Positions 1-8,108 of a stretch of 31,292 nt of DNA are shown one piece after another. The stretch covers positions 1 to 31,292 of the forward strand of contig JAEWMH010000040.1 in NCBI GenBank assembly GCA_023393235.1, written 5' to 3'. Both the position numbers and the translations under genes were made by a program. The notes beneath the pieces were generated by a model. It was not told the DNA's origin and did no database searches. It saw only the letters and a program-made list of their open reading frames with translations. How positions within the stretch are numbered: the first letter of the stretch is position 1; the number at the start of each line of letters is the position of its first letter. The stretch is from Bacillota bacterium (GTDB lineage: Bacteria > Bacillota > Bacilli > Paenibacillales > NBRC-103111).

Positions 1-167
1 TTTAGCTGCCTATTCTCTTTTTTGATGAAGAGCAGAGAAGAACATGTAAATATTTTCAACAAAATCATGTTTATCCCTATATCTAGGCATCCACCTAGCC
101 ATGTTAAGTTTAGTGCATCGCTAGTGCGGTGAGAGCCGCTATTTGCACCAAAATGGAGCGGATAAAA

Positions 168-308
168 ATCTAACGGAAGCAGGAGCCGCTATTGGGCTAA
201 AATTGGACCCCTGAGGGTGCATTTCGCCCAAATAGCGTCTCTGGCCGCCGTTAGAATTTGCAAAGCCAGGTTTTTGCGGTAATAGAGGCTCCTGCCGCCG
301 TTAGAATT
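168..308. repeat. Three copies of an intergenic repeat in two orientations
   Basis: A unit of about 22-26 bp with the core AACGGAAGCAGGAGCCGCTATT appears in plus orientation at 168-193 and as diverged reverse complements at 231-258 and 281-308 (AATAGMG...CCGCCGTTAGAATT). The plus copy could base-pair with either minus copy. No coding potential is seen. The core shares AATARCGGCTCCT with the repeats at 7941-8108, so both probably belong to one dispersed family. The rest of 1-167 is AT-richer sequence with nothing recognisable. Confidence 0.6.
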
Positions 309-319
309 GGAGGGAACGA

Positions 320-430
320 GTGAGGTGCAGTGATTAACCGGAGCTCAACAGTGAGGTGTGCGGAACAACCGGGACATCAACCTAGTCGGGTGCGGTGAGC
401 AACCGGGGACGCCAAACTAGTGGGGTGCTC
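320..430. repeat. Imperfect ~35-bp tandem repeat downstream of gldA
   Basis: Three diverged copies start at 320, 351 and 386, with a fragment at 421. They share the pattern GTGAGGTGNNG...AACCGGRRCNNCAA..CTAG. The array lies directly after the stop codon of the minus-strand dehydrogenase gene, where a terminator would be expected, but no clear hairpin with a T-tract is present. Its function is unknown. Confidence 0.5.
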
Positions 431-440
431 TGGGTGAGGG

Positions 441-1538
441 TTAGCCGCCGCGGAACAGCGCTGCCCGGCCCAGCCGATCCGCCTCCCGCAGCGCTGCCAG
501 CACGTCCCCGGGCTTTACGGGGAACGGCATGTTGCCCATGGGATTGTCCGGCAAGCAGGCTGCTTGGGCGGCAGGCCATAACCGGCTGTCCTCCGCTTCA
601 CCCAGCCCGATCTGGGCCAGGGTTACAGGCAGCCCCAGGCTGGTGGAAAATCCCAAAACAGCCTCCACCTCCTCAGTCGGCGCCTGCTCCAGCACCAGCT
701 GCACCAGGGTGCAGAAGGCTACGATCTCCCCATGGAGATAGGACCGTGTCTCCGGCAGAAGAGTCAGGCCGTTATTCACCGCATGGGCGGCAGCCAGTCC
801 GCCGTTCTCGAAGCCCAGGCCGCTCAGCAGCAGCACCGCCTCCACTACCCGCTCCAGCGCCTCACCGGCGCGGTCTGCGGCGCAGGCGGCTTTGGCCGCA
901 GCGGCGTCTGCCAGCAGCACCTCATAGCAGCGCCGGGCGATGGCTTCCCCCGCCTGGCTTACACCGGAGCCGCCCGCGGCCCGGCTGTTGGCTCTGGCCT
1001 CGAACCAGGTGGACAGGCCGTCACCCATGCCCGCCACCAGGAAACGGACGGGCGCCCGGGCGATGATGCCCGTGTCCACCAGCACCACCTCCGGCGGCTT
1101 GGCCAAGGTGATGTAGCGGGAGAGCTCACCTGTGTCCCGGTACACCACGGAAACCGCGCTGCACGGTGCATCCGTAGAAGCAATGGTGGGCACGATGATA
1201 ACAGGCAGGCCCAGCTCATGGGCCACTGCCTTGGCCGTATCCAAAGCGCTGCCGCCGCCTAAGCCCACCACTGCCGTACAGGCCTCCTGGGCACAGAGCT
1301 CGGCCAGCCAGCTGATTTCACTCTCCGTGCATCTTCCGGAGAAGTCTCCATATACAAGCGGAAACGGCTCCGCCCGCAGAGCCTCCTCCAATAAATGGCT
1401 GACCCGCTGGCGGTCTTCCTTGCCGGCCACCAGAAATACCTGGCCTGCTCCGGCCACCCGGCCGACATACCCGCCCAGTTCCAGCAGGCGGTTATCCCCT
1501 TGGGTATAGATCGCCGGGGAAATAAAGCTGCGTTTCAT
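441..1538 (-). CDS. gldA: Glycerol dehydrogenase (iron-containing alcohol dehydrogenase family)
   Basis: A cytoplasmic NAD-dependent enzyme, predicted to oxidise glycerol to dihydroxyacetone. The 365-residue product matches the family length. The NAD-binding GGGSALDTAK loop is at about residues 94-103, followed by the PTIASTDAP block. The three metal ligands of the family are visible: D173 in GDGLSTW, H252 in AAAHAVNNGL and H269 in LHGE. The start at 1538 is preceded by AAAGGAGGGG at the right distance; an upstream in-frame ATG at 1565 would place this ribosome site inside the coding region, so it was not chosen. The gene lies 81 bp downstream of a phosphodiesterase gene on the same strand and could be co-transcribed. 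The fold and metal site are certain; glycerol as the substrate is an inference from close similarity to Bacillus GldA. Confidence 0.85.
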   Translation of the reverse strand: MKRSFISPAIYTQGDNRLLELGGYVGRVAGAGQVFLVAGKEDRQRVSHLLEEALRAEPFPLVYGDFSGRCTESEISWLAELCAQEACTAVVGLGGGSALDTAKAVAHELGLPVIIVPTIASTDAPCSAVSVVYRDTGELSRYITLAKPPEVVLVDTGIIARAPVRFLVAGMGDGLSTWFEARANSRAAGGSGVSQAGEAIARRCYEVLLADAAAAKAACAADRAGEALERVVEAVLLLSGLGFENGGLAAAHAVNNGLTLLPETRSYLHGEIVAFCTLVQLVLEQAPTEEVEAVLGFSTSLGLPVTLAQIGLGEAEDSRLWPAAQAACLPDNPMGNMPFPVKPGDVLAALREADRLGRAALFRGG

Positions 1539-1619
1539 CCAAACCCCTCCTTTGCCATGTGCCACCAGCCAGCCTGTCCGTCCCTTCCCGGGAACAGCGC
1601 TTCCCAGCAGGCGGGCAGA

Positions 1620-2183
1620 TCAGCCTGCTGCGGAACCTGCGAACCGGATGCTTTTCAGCACTTGGGTGCCGTCCAATGTCTTAATTTCAAATAAGGAACC
1701 CTCCAGCACCCCGTACGAGGCCGGGTAATTCTCCTTGGGCAGGGTAATGGAGCCCGGATTCAGCAGATAGAGGCCGCCGCGTTCCTCCGCAACCGGAATA
1801 TGGGTATGACCCTGGATGAACACATCCCCCGGAGACAGCGCCGGCAGTTGGTCCATACTGTGATGGTGGCCATGTGTCACAAAAATCCGCCTGCCCTCGT
1901 GGAAAAGGATCACATACTCCGCCAGAATGGGGAATTCCACCAGCATCTGGTCCACCTCACTGTCGCAATTGCCGCGGACTGTCACAATTTTGTCCTTCAC
2001 ACTGTTCAGCCGGGCCGCCACTTCCTTGGGGTTGTAATCCTCCGGCAGCGGATTGCGGGGGCCGTGGTACATCAAGTCCCCCAGGCTGACCAGATAATCC
2101 GCCCCTTCCCGTTCAAATGCCGCAAGCGCCCTGTCCAGGCAGGAGATGGAGCCATGAATATCCGACAGAAAAAACAGTTTCAT
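1620..2183 (-). CDS. YfcE/MJ0936-type metallophosphodiesterase
   Basis: A small cytoplasmic calcineurin-like phosphoesterase of 187 residues that should hydrolyse phosphodiester bonds using two metal ions. All family motifs appear in order: SDIHG near the N-terminus (D8, H10), GDLMYHGPRN, the VRGNCD motif, THGHHH and GHTHI. The order and the length fit the YfcE subfamily (about 180 residues). The ATG at 2183 follows a GCGAGGCG ribosome site. It is divergent from ohrR, with 180 bp between the two starts, and the region contains an 11-bp palindrome TTGGGACCCAA at 2233-2243 that could be a regulatory site. The physiological substrate is not known for most YfcE homologues and cannot be read from the sequence. 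Confidence 0.9.
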   Translation of the reverse strand: MKLFFLSDIHGSISCLDRALAAFEREGADYLVSLGDLMYHGPRNPLPEDYNPKEVAARLNSVKDKIVTVRGNCDSEVDQMLVEFPILAEYVILFHEGRRIFVTHGHHHSMDQLPALSPGDVFIQGHTHIPVAEERGGLYLLNPGSITLPKENYPASYGVLEGSLFEIKTLDGTQVLKSIRFAGSAAG

Positions 2184-2275
2184 GCTGGTTCGCCTCGCTT
2201 TTTTATATAGAGATATGGATAACTATACCAGATTGGGACCCAATAAATCAGCATACTCCATAGCGAAAAATCAAA

Positions 2276-2304
2276 TTGACATCGGGATTGGCCCCAGCTA
2301 TAAT
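2276..2304 (+). promoter_or_regulatory. Sigma-A promoter of ohrR-gpx
   Basis: A perfect TTGACA box at 2276-2281 and a perfect TATAAT box at 2299-2304 are separated by 17 bp. Transcription should start near 2311, inside the adjacent palindromic operator. Confidence 0.92.
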
Positions 2305-2305
2305 G

Positions 2306-2327
2306 ATTGTATACAATTTAATTTATA
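2306..2327 (+). promoter_or_regulatory. OhrR operator
   Basis: The 12-bp palindrome ATTGTATACAAT (2306-2317) overlaps TACAATTTAATTTATA (2312-2327). Both resemble the TACAATTAAATTGTA inverted repeats bound by OhrR in Bacillus subtilis. The site covers the predicted transcription start, so the regulator would repress its own operon until oxidised. The second half-site is imperfect. Confidence 0.8.
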
Positions 2328-2363
2328 TCAACTAGTTTGGTAAGAAGGAGGACCCGCACCGGA

Positions 2364-2834
2364 ATGGAATCGCAGTCGTATATGGATTTGGACAAACAGC
2401 TCTGCTTCGCGTTGTACGCTTGCTCCAAGGAAATCACCAAGATGTACCGTCCCCTTCTTGCGCCTCTGGGGCTCACCTATACCCAATACATCACCCTGTT
2501 GGCCATCTGGAAGGAAGGTCGGATGAAGGTGAAGGACTTGGGCGAGGTGCTTTACCTGGATTCCGGCACTCTGACCCCCCTTCTGAAGAAGCTGGAGGCC
2601 ATCGGTTTGGTGAAACGGACCCGGGATGCCCAGGACGAGCGCAATGTCTGGATCGAAGTCACAGAGGAAGGCCGTAAGCTCCGGGAGCAAGCTGCGCATA
2701 TCCCGCAAACCGCCTTTTGCCGCAGCGGCATGACCCCTGAAGAGGCCATCTCCCTGCACCGCCAATTGAAGGAATTGTTAGCCCGGTTAGACAGCATCGC
2801 CCCGTTTCAGGTCCCGCTTACCGAGTTGGATTAA
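2364..2834 (+). CDS. ohrR: OhrR, MarR-family organic-peroxide-sensing repressor
   Basis: A 156-residue winged-helix repressor. In the OhrR family an N-terminal cysteine is oxidised by organic hydroperoxides and DNA is released. The sensor is present as C14 in DKQLCFALYACSKE, and the tyrosines that hydrogen-bond to it are at about Y27 and Y38 (KMYRPLL, LTYTQY). The recognition region LYLDSGTLTPLLKKLE and the wing DERNVWI are typical. A second cysteine at position 19 could form a disulfide, although single-cysteine types are the Bacillus norm. The ATG at 2364 has AAGGAGGA 11 bp upstream; an in-frame TTG at 2337 precedes that site and is rejected. It is 27 bp from the peroxidase gene, so both are one operon under the promoter and operator just upstream. 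Confidence 0.93.
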   Translation: MESQSYMDLDKQLCFALYACSKEITKMYRPLLAPLGLTYTQYITLLAIWKEGRMKVKDLGEVLYLDSGTLTPLLKKLEAIGLVKRTRDAQDERNVWIEVTEEGRKLREQAAHIPQTAFCRSGMTPEEAISLHRQLKELLARLDSIAPFQVPLTELD

Positions 2835-2861
2835 AACTACAATTTCTGAGGAGGCCATATA

Positions 2862-3356
2862 ATGTCCGTTCATGATTTTTCCGTCAAAAATATCCGTGGT
2901 GAAGAAGTATCCCTGTCCCAATATGCAGGCAAGCTGATGCTCATCGTCAATACCGCCAGCAAGTGCGGACTCACTCCCCAATATGACGGCTTGCAAAAGC
3001 TCTATGAGCAATACGGGCCGGAAAAGCTGATGGTCCTGGGTTTCCCCTGCAATCAGTTCAACCATCAGGAGCCGGGCAGTGAGGATGAGATCGCCTCCTT
3101 CTGCAAGCTGAATCACGGCGTAACCTTCCCGTTGTTCGCCAAAATTGATGTGAACGGTGAACATGCCGATCCCCTCTTCAAGTATTTGTGCAAAGAAGCT
3201 CCGGGGCTCATGGGTATCAAAGCGATTAAGTGGAACTTCACCAAATTCCTCGTAGATGGAAACGGCAAGGTGCTGAAGCGCTTCGCTCCTACCGATGCCC
3301 CGGAGGAAATCGGCAAGTTTATCGAGAAGCTGCTGGCCTCCGGCGCACACGCCTAA
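2862..3356 (+). CDS. gpx: Glutathione-peroxidase-family thiol peroxidase
   Basis: A 164-residue thioredoxin-fold peroxidase that reduces hydrogen peroxide or organic hydroperoxides. The peroxidatic cysteine is C35 in NTASKCG. The tetrad partners lie in FPCNQF (Gln) and KWNF (Trp, Asn). C81 in SFCKLNHG corresponds to the resolving cysteine of thioredoxin-dependent GPx enzymes, so thioredoxin is a likelier reductant than glutathione, which many Bacillales lack. The ATG at 2862 follows TGAGGAGGCC. It is the second gene of the ohrR operon and ends at a terminator. OhrR is normally paired with ohrA; here a GPx replaces it, which suggests that the enzyme deals with organic or lipid hydroperoxides (inference). 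Confidence 0.93.
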   Translation: MSVHDFSVKNIRGEEVSLSQYAGKLMLIVNTASKCGLTPQYDGLQKLYEQYGPEKLMVLGFPCNQFNHQEPGSEDEIASFCKLNHGVTFPLFAKIDVNGEHADPLFKYLCKEAPGLMGIKAIKWNFTKFLVDGNGKVLKRFAPTDAPEEIGKFIEKLLASGAHA

Positions 3357-3368
3357 ACGCATACAAAC

Positions 3369-3410
3369 AAGACCCTCCACCTGCCTTCCGGCGGGCGGGG
3401 GGTCTTTTAT
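3369..3410 (+). terminator. Intrinsic terminator after gpx
   Basis: A GC-rich hairpin with arms AAGACCCTCCACCTGC and GCGGGCGGGGGGTCTT, pairing with two wobbles and one mismatch, is followed by TTTATTTT. The aminopeptidase gene converges from the other strand and ends 8 bp away, so the hairpin may serve both directions. Confidence 0.85.
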
Positions 3411-3417
3411 TTTGGGA

Positions 3418-4677
3418 TCAGCCCAGGGTGCCCGGGGCCCAATTGCCATTGCGGAATACTGCTTCAACGGTGCCGTCGTAACGTTCGCCGTCAATATCCA
3501 TATCCGCCGAACCCAGCATAAAGTCGGTGTGCACCAGACTGACATTGGCGCCGCGGGCAATCAGCTCCTCCTTGGAATAGGTGGTGCCATTCTCCATGTT
3601 GGTGGGATAGGCGCTGCCCAGAGCCAGGTGGCAGGAGGCGTTCTCGTCGATACCGGTGTTATAGAAAATCCGGCGCAGGTCAGAAATCGGGGAATGGTAC
3701 GGCACCAACGCCACCTCACCCAGATAGCGGGCATTTTCATCCGTATCCAAAAGCGCCGCCAGATGCTCTTCCCCCACCTCAGCCTGGAAGCTGACTACCT
3801 TGCCGTCCTTGAAGGTCAGGGAGAACCCGTCTACGAGACGGCCGTTCAGGTTTAAGGGCATGGTGCTCTTTACGGTGCCGTTTACACCGGTGCGCTTGGG
3901 CATGGTATACACCTCTTCGGTAGGCATATTGGCCACAAAATAAACGCCGAAGCCGTTGTTTTTGCCGCCACCCAGCCAACGGTGATTCTCGGCCAGCTCC
4001 ACCACCAGATCGGTGCCGGGGGCTTTGAAGTGAAGGGACTTGTAGTTCTTGGCGTTCAATGCATTGCGCTTGTCCAAAAGCACATCCAGATGCTCCTGCC
4101 AGGCGGCTACCGGATCGGGGGTATCCACACGGTTCATCTTGAAGATGGTTTGCCACATGGCATCCACCCGCTCCTCCTCAGGCAGGTCGGCGAATACCTT
4201 GGAGGCCCACGCATGGGTAGGAGCCTTCACCAGACACCAGCTGAAGTCGCTGTTGCGGACATAACGCTGGAAGGTTTGCCGGGCCAGGGAAGCGGCCTTG
4301 TTGGCGCGGGTCACTTTTTTGCCGTCGATGCCGTTGTACAGGTCCGGATCCGGAACCTTGATGTTCAAGAGGGCGCCGCCGCCTTCCGCCAGCTGCTCCA
4401 TCATTTTGGCTGTCCATTGGGGATAAAAGTCGAAGCTTTCATCCGGCGCATGCTCGAAGCGGGCACGGGTGACCTGTTCATCATCCCACTGCACCTGCAC
4501 ATACTTGGCACCCGCCTGGTAGGCCCGGCGGACAATCTTGCGGGTCAGCTCCACCGTTTCCAGCGGGGATTCAATAAACAGCACCTGCCCGGGTTGAATG
4601 TTCACCCCGATCCGGAGCACCAGCTCCGCGTATTTTTCCAGCATGTGATCAAATTCCTGATGATTCATACCGCTCAT
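3418..4677 (-). CDS. M29-family metalloaminopeptidase (AmpS/PepS type)
   Basis: A 419-residue cytoplasmic aminopeptidase that removes N-terminal residues from peptides. Typical clan features are seen: the N-terminal LEKYAELVLRIGVNIQPGQ block, an acidic metal-site region MPTEEVYTMPKRTGVNG, then EVALVPYHSPIS, HLALGSAYP and the C-terminal VHTDFMLGSADMDIDG with the His-Asp ligands. The length matches M29 enzymes (about 410). The start at 4677 follows AGGAGG seven bases upstream; the in-frame extension to 4836 runs into the upstream transporter gene and is rejected. It is 43 bp downstream of the exporter gene, probably in one transcript. The reason for pairing an exporter with an aminopeptidase is not evident. 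Confidence 0.9.
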   Translation of the reverse strand: MSGMNHQEFDHMLEKYAELVLRIGVNIQPGQVLFIESPLETVELTRKIVRRAYQAGAKYVQVQWDDEQVTRARFEHAPDESFDFYPQWTAKMMEQLAEGGGALLNIKVPDPDLYNGIDGKKVTRANKAASLARQTFQRYVRNSDFSWCLVKAPTHAWASKVFADLPEEERVDAMWQTIFKMNRVDTPDPVAAWQEHLDVLLDKRNALNAKNYKSLHFKAPGTDLVVELAENHRWLGGGKNNGFGVYFVANMPTEEVYTMPKRTGVNGTVKSTMPLNLNGRLVDGFSLTFKDGKVVSFQAEVGEEHLAALLDTDENARYLGEVALVPYHSPISDLRRIFYNTGIDENASCHLALGSAYPTNMENGTTYSKEELIARGANVSLVHTDFMLGSADMDIDGERYDGTVEAVFRNGNWAPGTLG

Positions 4678-4720
4678 GACAAAAACCTCCTGTTGATTGT
4701 TTGTTAAAAATTGCGTGTGG

Positions 4721-6160
4721 TTAAGCGCCTGCTCCTGCCTGCGGTTCCGCATCACGGATAGAGATTCTTCTGGCAGAAATGGCCAAGGCCACCAGACATA
4801 CACCTGCAGCCGTCCAGAAAACGGCATGAAGGGCACCCAGCATCGCCTCCGCCTCCGGACGGGAGCCGGACAGCTGATTCAACCGGGTGGAATACAAGGA
4901 AACGGACAGGGCAATACCCGTCACCATCCCCACGTTGCGCACCAGAGCGTTCAGCCCGCCGGCTGTCCCCAGCTTGGACTTGGGTACGGCCCCCATGATG
5001 CTGGAGTTGTTGGGAGACTGGAACAAACCGCCGCCGATGCCGAACAAGGCCAGGTGCAGACCTACGGTCCAGGCGGATTCCTGCGTGCCCAAGGTGTTCA
5101 GCAGCATAAAGGCCAGCGCGTTAATGCCCAGCCCGGCCGTCGTCAGGAGCTTGTACCCGATGCGGTCGGAAAGCCAGCCGGAGAACGGGGCCACCACGGC
5201 CATAAACACCGGATTCACCATCATAACGTAGCCTGTTTTCTCCGGAGAGAAGCCCAGCACCCCCTGCATGTAGAAGGGCATCATCACATTAATGAAGAAG
5301 AGGGCGATGAAGGAAAACAACGCTGCGATGTTGCCTACGGCAAAGGTGCGGTTCCGGTACAGGGTGAAATCCAGCATCGGATAACGCGTCCGCCGCTCCC
5401 AATAATAGAAAAGAGCAAGAACTACCAGCGAAGCGAGGCCGCCTGCGATTACCGCTCCTGTCATCCAGCCCCATTCCTGGGCATTGGAGAGAATGTAGAG
5501 CAGCGCCGATATCCCCACCATAAACAGCACGGACCCGGTGTAATCGAAGGGCTCCTGGGGCTTCTTTTCCCCGCTTCGGGGCAGGATCACCAATCCGGCG
5601 GCAAAGCCGATAATCCCGATGGGCACGTTGATCCAGAAGATCGACGGCCAGCCCAGATGGTCCACCAGACCCCCCCCGATGCCCGGCCCGGTCAGAGAGC
5701 CTAGGGATACCATGGTGCCGACGATGCCGATGGCCTTGCCCCGGTCTCCGGCGGTGAAGGTCTCCGCCACAATGGCCTGGCTGTTGGTCATCAGACACGA
5801 TGCCCCTAGCGCCTGGAGAATCCGGGAGAGGATCAGAGCCGTCAGTGTGCCCGACCAGGCGCACAGGGCTGAACCCAAGGCAAACAGCAAAAAGCCGCCG
5901 TTGTACACCCGGCTGCGTCCGAACAAATCGGAGAGTTTGCCCATAATCGGCAGCGTGGCGCAAATGGTCAGCAGGTATGCGGTCAGCACCCACTGGACGT
6001 CATGGAGGGGAACCGCAAGCTCATGTGAAATGGTGGGCAGAGCCACATTGGCTATGCTGCCGTCCAGCGTGGCCATAAAGGTACCCACTGAAACATTGGC
6101 CAGAACCGCCCACCGGCTGAAGCTGCGTCCTGCTCCGGAGGGAGACGCTGAAGGATTCAT
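4721..6160 (-). CDS. DHA2-family (14-TM) multidrug efflux MFS transporter
   Basis: A 479-residue proton-driven exporter of the EmrB/QacA type in the cytoplasmic membrane. Seen are motif D1 LDGSIANVALPTI in the first helix, motif A GKLSDLFGR, motif C-like GPGIGGGL in helix 5, and about 14 hydrophobic segments. Motif A is repeated in the second half as GWLSDRIG. The ATG at 6160 follows ATAGGAGT. A promoter with a palindrome in its spacer lies just upstream. Substrates of this family (dyes, antiseptics, antibiotics) cannot be predicted from sequence. Confidence 0.9.
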   Translation of the reverse strand: MNPSASPSGAGRSFSRWAVLANVSVGTFMATLDGSIANVALPTISHELAVPLHDVQWVLTAYLLTICATLPIMGKLSDLFGRSRVYNGGFLLFALGSALCAWSGTLTALILSRILQALGASCLMTNSQAIVAETFTAGDRGKAIGIVGTMVSLGSLTGPGIGGGLVDHLGWPSIFWINVPIGIIGFAAGLVILPRSGEKKPQEPFDYTGSVLFMVGISALLYILSNAQEWGWMTGAVIAGGLASLVVLALFYYWERRTRYPMLDFTLYRNRTFAVGNIAALFSFIALFFINVMMPFYMQGVLGFSPEKTGYVMMVNPVFMAVVAPFSGWLSDRIGYKLLTTAGLGINALAFMLLNTLGTQESAWTVGLHLALFGIGGGLFQSPNNSSIMGAVPKSKLGTAGGLNALVRNVGMVTGIALSVSLYSTRLNQLSGSRPEAEAMLGALHAVFWTAAGVCLVALAISARRISIRDAEPQAGAGA

Positions 6161-6216
6161 GCGGATGACACTCCTATCTCTCGTTGAAATTTGCTTTCCT
6201 CGCGCACATTCTATTG

Positions 6217-6246
6217 ATTATACACCCGCACTTGTGCTCTTGTGAA
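6217..6246 (-). promoter_or_regulatory. Promoter of the MFS exporter with spacer palindrome
   Basis: On the minus strand TTCACA (6241-6246) and TATAAT (6217-6222) are separated by 18 bp. The spacer contains the inverted repeat GCAC-AA-GTGC (6228-6237), which could be a repressor site, although no regulator gene is adjacent. Confidence 0.6.
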
Positions 6247-6360
6247 ATCCTTTATCCCCGGGTAAGCACATGGGCATCCGCCCGCACCCTCCCTATCCGC
6301 CTGCATAGGCTGGAGTACAAGAAGCATACGAGCTTTTTGCATACGGGAGGTGGCATACGG

Positions 6361-7767
6361 ATGGATATTACACTGGTTTCGGTCCATTGGCTGTATCTGC
6401 TGTTTATTGTGCTCATTATCGGCTTCATGATCCGGCGTCTGGATACGACGGTGCTGTGCATCGCCGGGATTTTTCTTCTGGGGCTATTGGCTACCGGCGA
6501 CCTTCCCCGGTCCGTCAGCGGGGTCTTCGGCAGCTTCATCTATGCCATCAAAGAGCTCCTGGGCACTATTCTAATCATCTCTATCATTGTGGGTCTCAGC
6601 CGGGTGTTGGCCCGGTCCGGCATCAATGAAACCATGATCTCCCCCTTCGCCCGGCTGATCCGGAGCCCCGGCCTGGCGTATTGGGTGACCGGCATCCTGA
6701 TGATGGTGATCTCCTGGTTCTTCTGGCCCTCTCCCGCCGTGGCGCTCATCGGAGCCGTGCTGCTTCCCGTGGCCGTCCGGGCCGGGCTGCCCGCTTTGGG
6801 TGTAGCAATGGCCATGAATCTCTTCGGGCACGGCATCGCCCTCTCCAGCGATTACATTATCCAAGGCGCACCCAAGCTGACTGCGGATGCGGCGGGGATT
6901 CCCGTTGGCGATGTGGTTGCCGCCAGTGTTCCGCTGGTGCTGGTGATGGGCGCTGTGACCACCGCCGTAAGCTTCTGGTATATGCGCCGGGATATGAAAA
7001 GCGGAGCCCTGACCATGAGCACCGGGCTGAAAGCGGACGTAGCCGCAGCAGGCTCTCCATCCGGCAGCGCTTCGGCTCCCTTGTCCCCCAGGCTGCGGTT
7101 GTTCTTCGCCATCTTGGTGCCGGTATTGTTCGCTGTGGACGTGGTGCTGATGTTTACGATGAATCTGCAAGGCGGGGACGCCACCGCTCTGGTAGGCGGT
7201 ACTGCGCTTCTTCTGATGCTGTTCATTTCCATGGCGGTCCACCGCAAAAAAGGGCTGGAGGAAGCCACCACCTATATGACCGACGGCTTTTTGTTCGGCT
7301 TCCGAATTTTCGGTCCCGTCATCCCCATCGCCGCCTTCTTCTATCTGGGGGACTCCGCCTTCTTCGAGCTGTTCGGCAAGGTGCTGCCGGAGGGCTCCCA
7401 CGGTATCGTCAATGACCTGGGCAGCGCCCTGGCCTCCGCCGTGCCCCTGAATCCCGCCGTCGGCGCGGTGACACTGACTGCGGTAGGCGCCATTACCGGG
7501 CTGGACGGCTCGGGCTTCTCCGGCATTTCGCTGGCAGGCTCCATTGCCAATCTGTTCGCCGCCTCCATCGGCCACGGCATCGCCACGCTGACGGCCATGG
7601 GCCAGATCGCCGCCATCTGGGTAGGAGGCGGCACGCTGATCCCGTGGGCGCTGATTCCGGCAGCCGCCATCTGCGGTGTGGACCCCTTCGAGCTGGCCCG
7701 CCGGAACGTGAAGCCCGTGGTTATCGGGCTGGCGGTCACCACGGTTTTCGCCATGTTCCTGCTGTGA
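6361..7767 (+). CDS. GntP/ion-transporter-superfamily permease, substrate unknown
   Basis: A 468-residue integral membrane protein with about 12 hydrophobic segments. It resembles permeases of the ion-transporter superfamily (GntP, CitMHS-like) that import organic acids with protons. The two halves each carry a Gly/Ser/Asn-rich re-entrant-like stretch, MNLFGHGIALSSDYIIQG near residue 160 and GLDGSGFSGISLAGSIANL near 380, which would form the substrate site. A soluble loop lies at about residues 215-240. The ATG at 6361 is chosen because GGGAGGTGG lies 7 bp before it; the open frame runs back to 6184 but that extension is hydrophilic, unlikely sequence. It is divergent from the MFS exporter and stands alone. 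No metabolic neighbour reveals the substrate. Confidence 0.75.
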   Translation: MDITLVSVHWLYLLFIVLIIGFMIRRLDTTVLCIAGIFLLGLLATGDLPRSVSGVFGSFIYAIKELLGTILIISIIVGLSRVLARSGINETMISPFARLIRSPGLAYWVTGILMMVISWFFWPSPAVALIGAVLLPVAVRAGLPALGVAMAMNLFGHGIALSSDYIIQGAPKLTADAAGIPVGDVVAASVPLVLVMGAVTTAVSFWYMRRDMKSGALTMSTGLKADVAAAGSPSGSASAPLSPRLRLFFAILVPVLFAVDVVLMFTMNLQGGDATALVGGTALLLMLFISMAVHRKKGLEEATTYMTDGFLFGFRIFGPVIPIAAFFYLGDSAFFELFGKVLPEGSHGIVNDLGSALASAVPLNPAVGAVTLTAVGAITGLDGSGFSGISLAGSIANLFAASIGHGIATLTAMGQIAAIWVGGGTLIPWALIPAAAICGVDPFELARRNVKPVVIGLAVTTVFAMFLL

Positions 7768-7783
7768 TGGTCCCGGGGCGGGC

Positions 7784-7950
7784 GGATTCCTTTACAAACC
7801 AACCTGCTGCTCGCCGTCCCGGTTGAACGGACCATGGTTCCTTTACAAAACCAACCTGCTGCTCGCCGTCCCGGGCTATCGGACCGTGGTTCCTTTACAA
7901 AACCAACCTGCTGCTCACCGTCCCGGGCTATCGGACCGTGGTTCCGTTAT
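7784..7950. repeat. 52-bp tandem repeat, three copies plus a fragment
   Basis: Copies at 7784-7835 (diverged), 7836-7887 and 7888-7939, with a truncated fourth at 7940-7950. The unit runs from GGTTCCTTTACAAAACCAAC through CTGCTCGCCGTCCCGGGC to TATCGGACCGT. Copies two and three differ at one base (TCGCC/TCACC), so duplication is recent. The unit length is not a multiple of three and no ribosome site precedes it, so it is not coding. Confidence 0.9.
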
Positions 7951-8108
7951 TTTGCCAAAAAAACCGGTTTTGGTGGTTTCGCGGACACACGGTACGTTAT
8001 TTCTCTCTGCAGGTGTCCTAACCTGTTGATTCCCTGCAAATAACGGCTCCTCAGTCCGCACAGGTGGAAAATCAACGTCTTTTCGCCAAATAAGGGCTCT
8101 TCAGTCCT
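7941..8108. repeat. Four-copy intergenic repeat, two copies in each orientation
   Basis: Minus-oriented copies lie at 7941-7956 (GTTCCGTTATTTTGCC) and 7991-8013. Plus-oriented copies lie at 8033-8057 and 8083-8108, sharing AAATAACGGCTCCTCAGTCC or AAATAAGGGCTCTTCAGTCC. The inner pair can fold into a stem. The architecture resembles that at 15614-15792 although the core sequence differs, and the core is related to 168-308. Confidence 0.65.

Noticed and set aside
395..1066. 223-codon plus-strand open frame
   Set aside because: It lies antisense to gldA, has Pro/Arg-rich shadow composition and no ribosome site.
4697..5704. 335-codon plus-strand open frame
   Set aside because: It lies antisense to the MFS exporter; the long frame is a by-product of high GC third positions.
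6571..7575. 334-codon minus-strand open frame
   Set aside because: It is antisense to the permease, His/Gln/Gly-rich and lacks family features.
7784..8108. CRISPR array
   Set aside because: Repeats are directly joined or inverted, spacers are absent and no cas gene is near.
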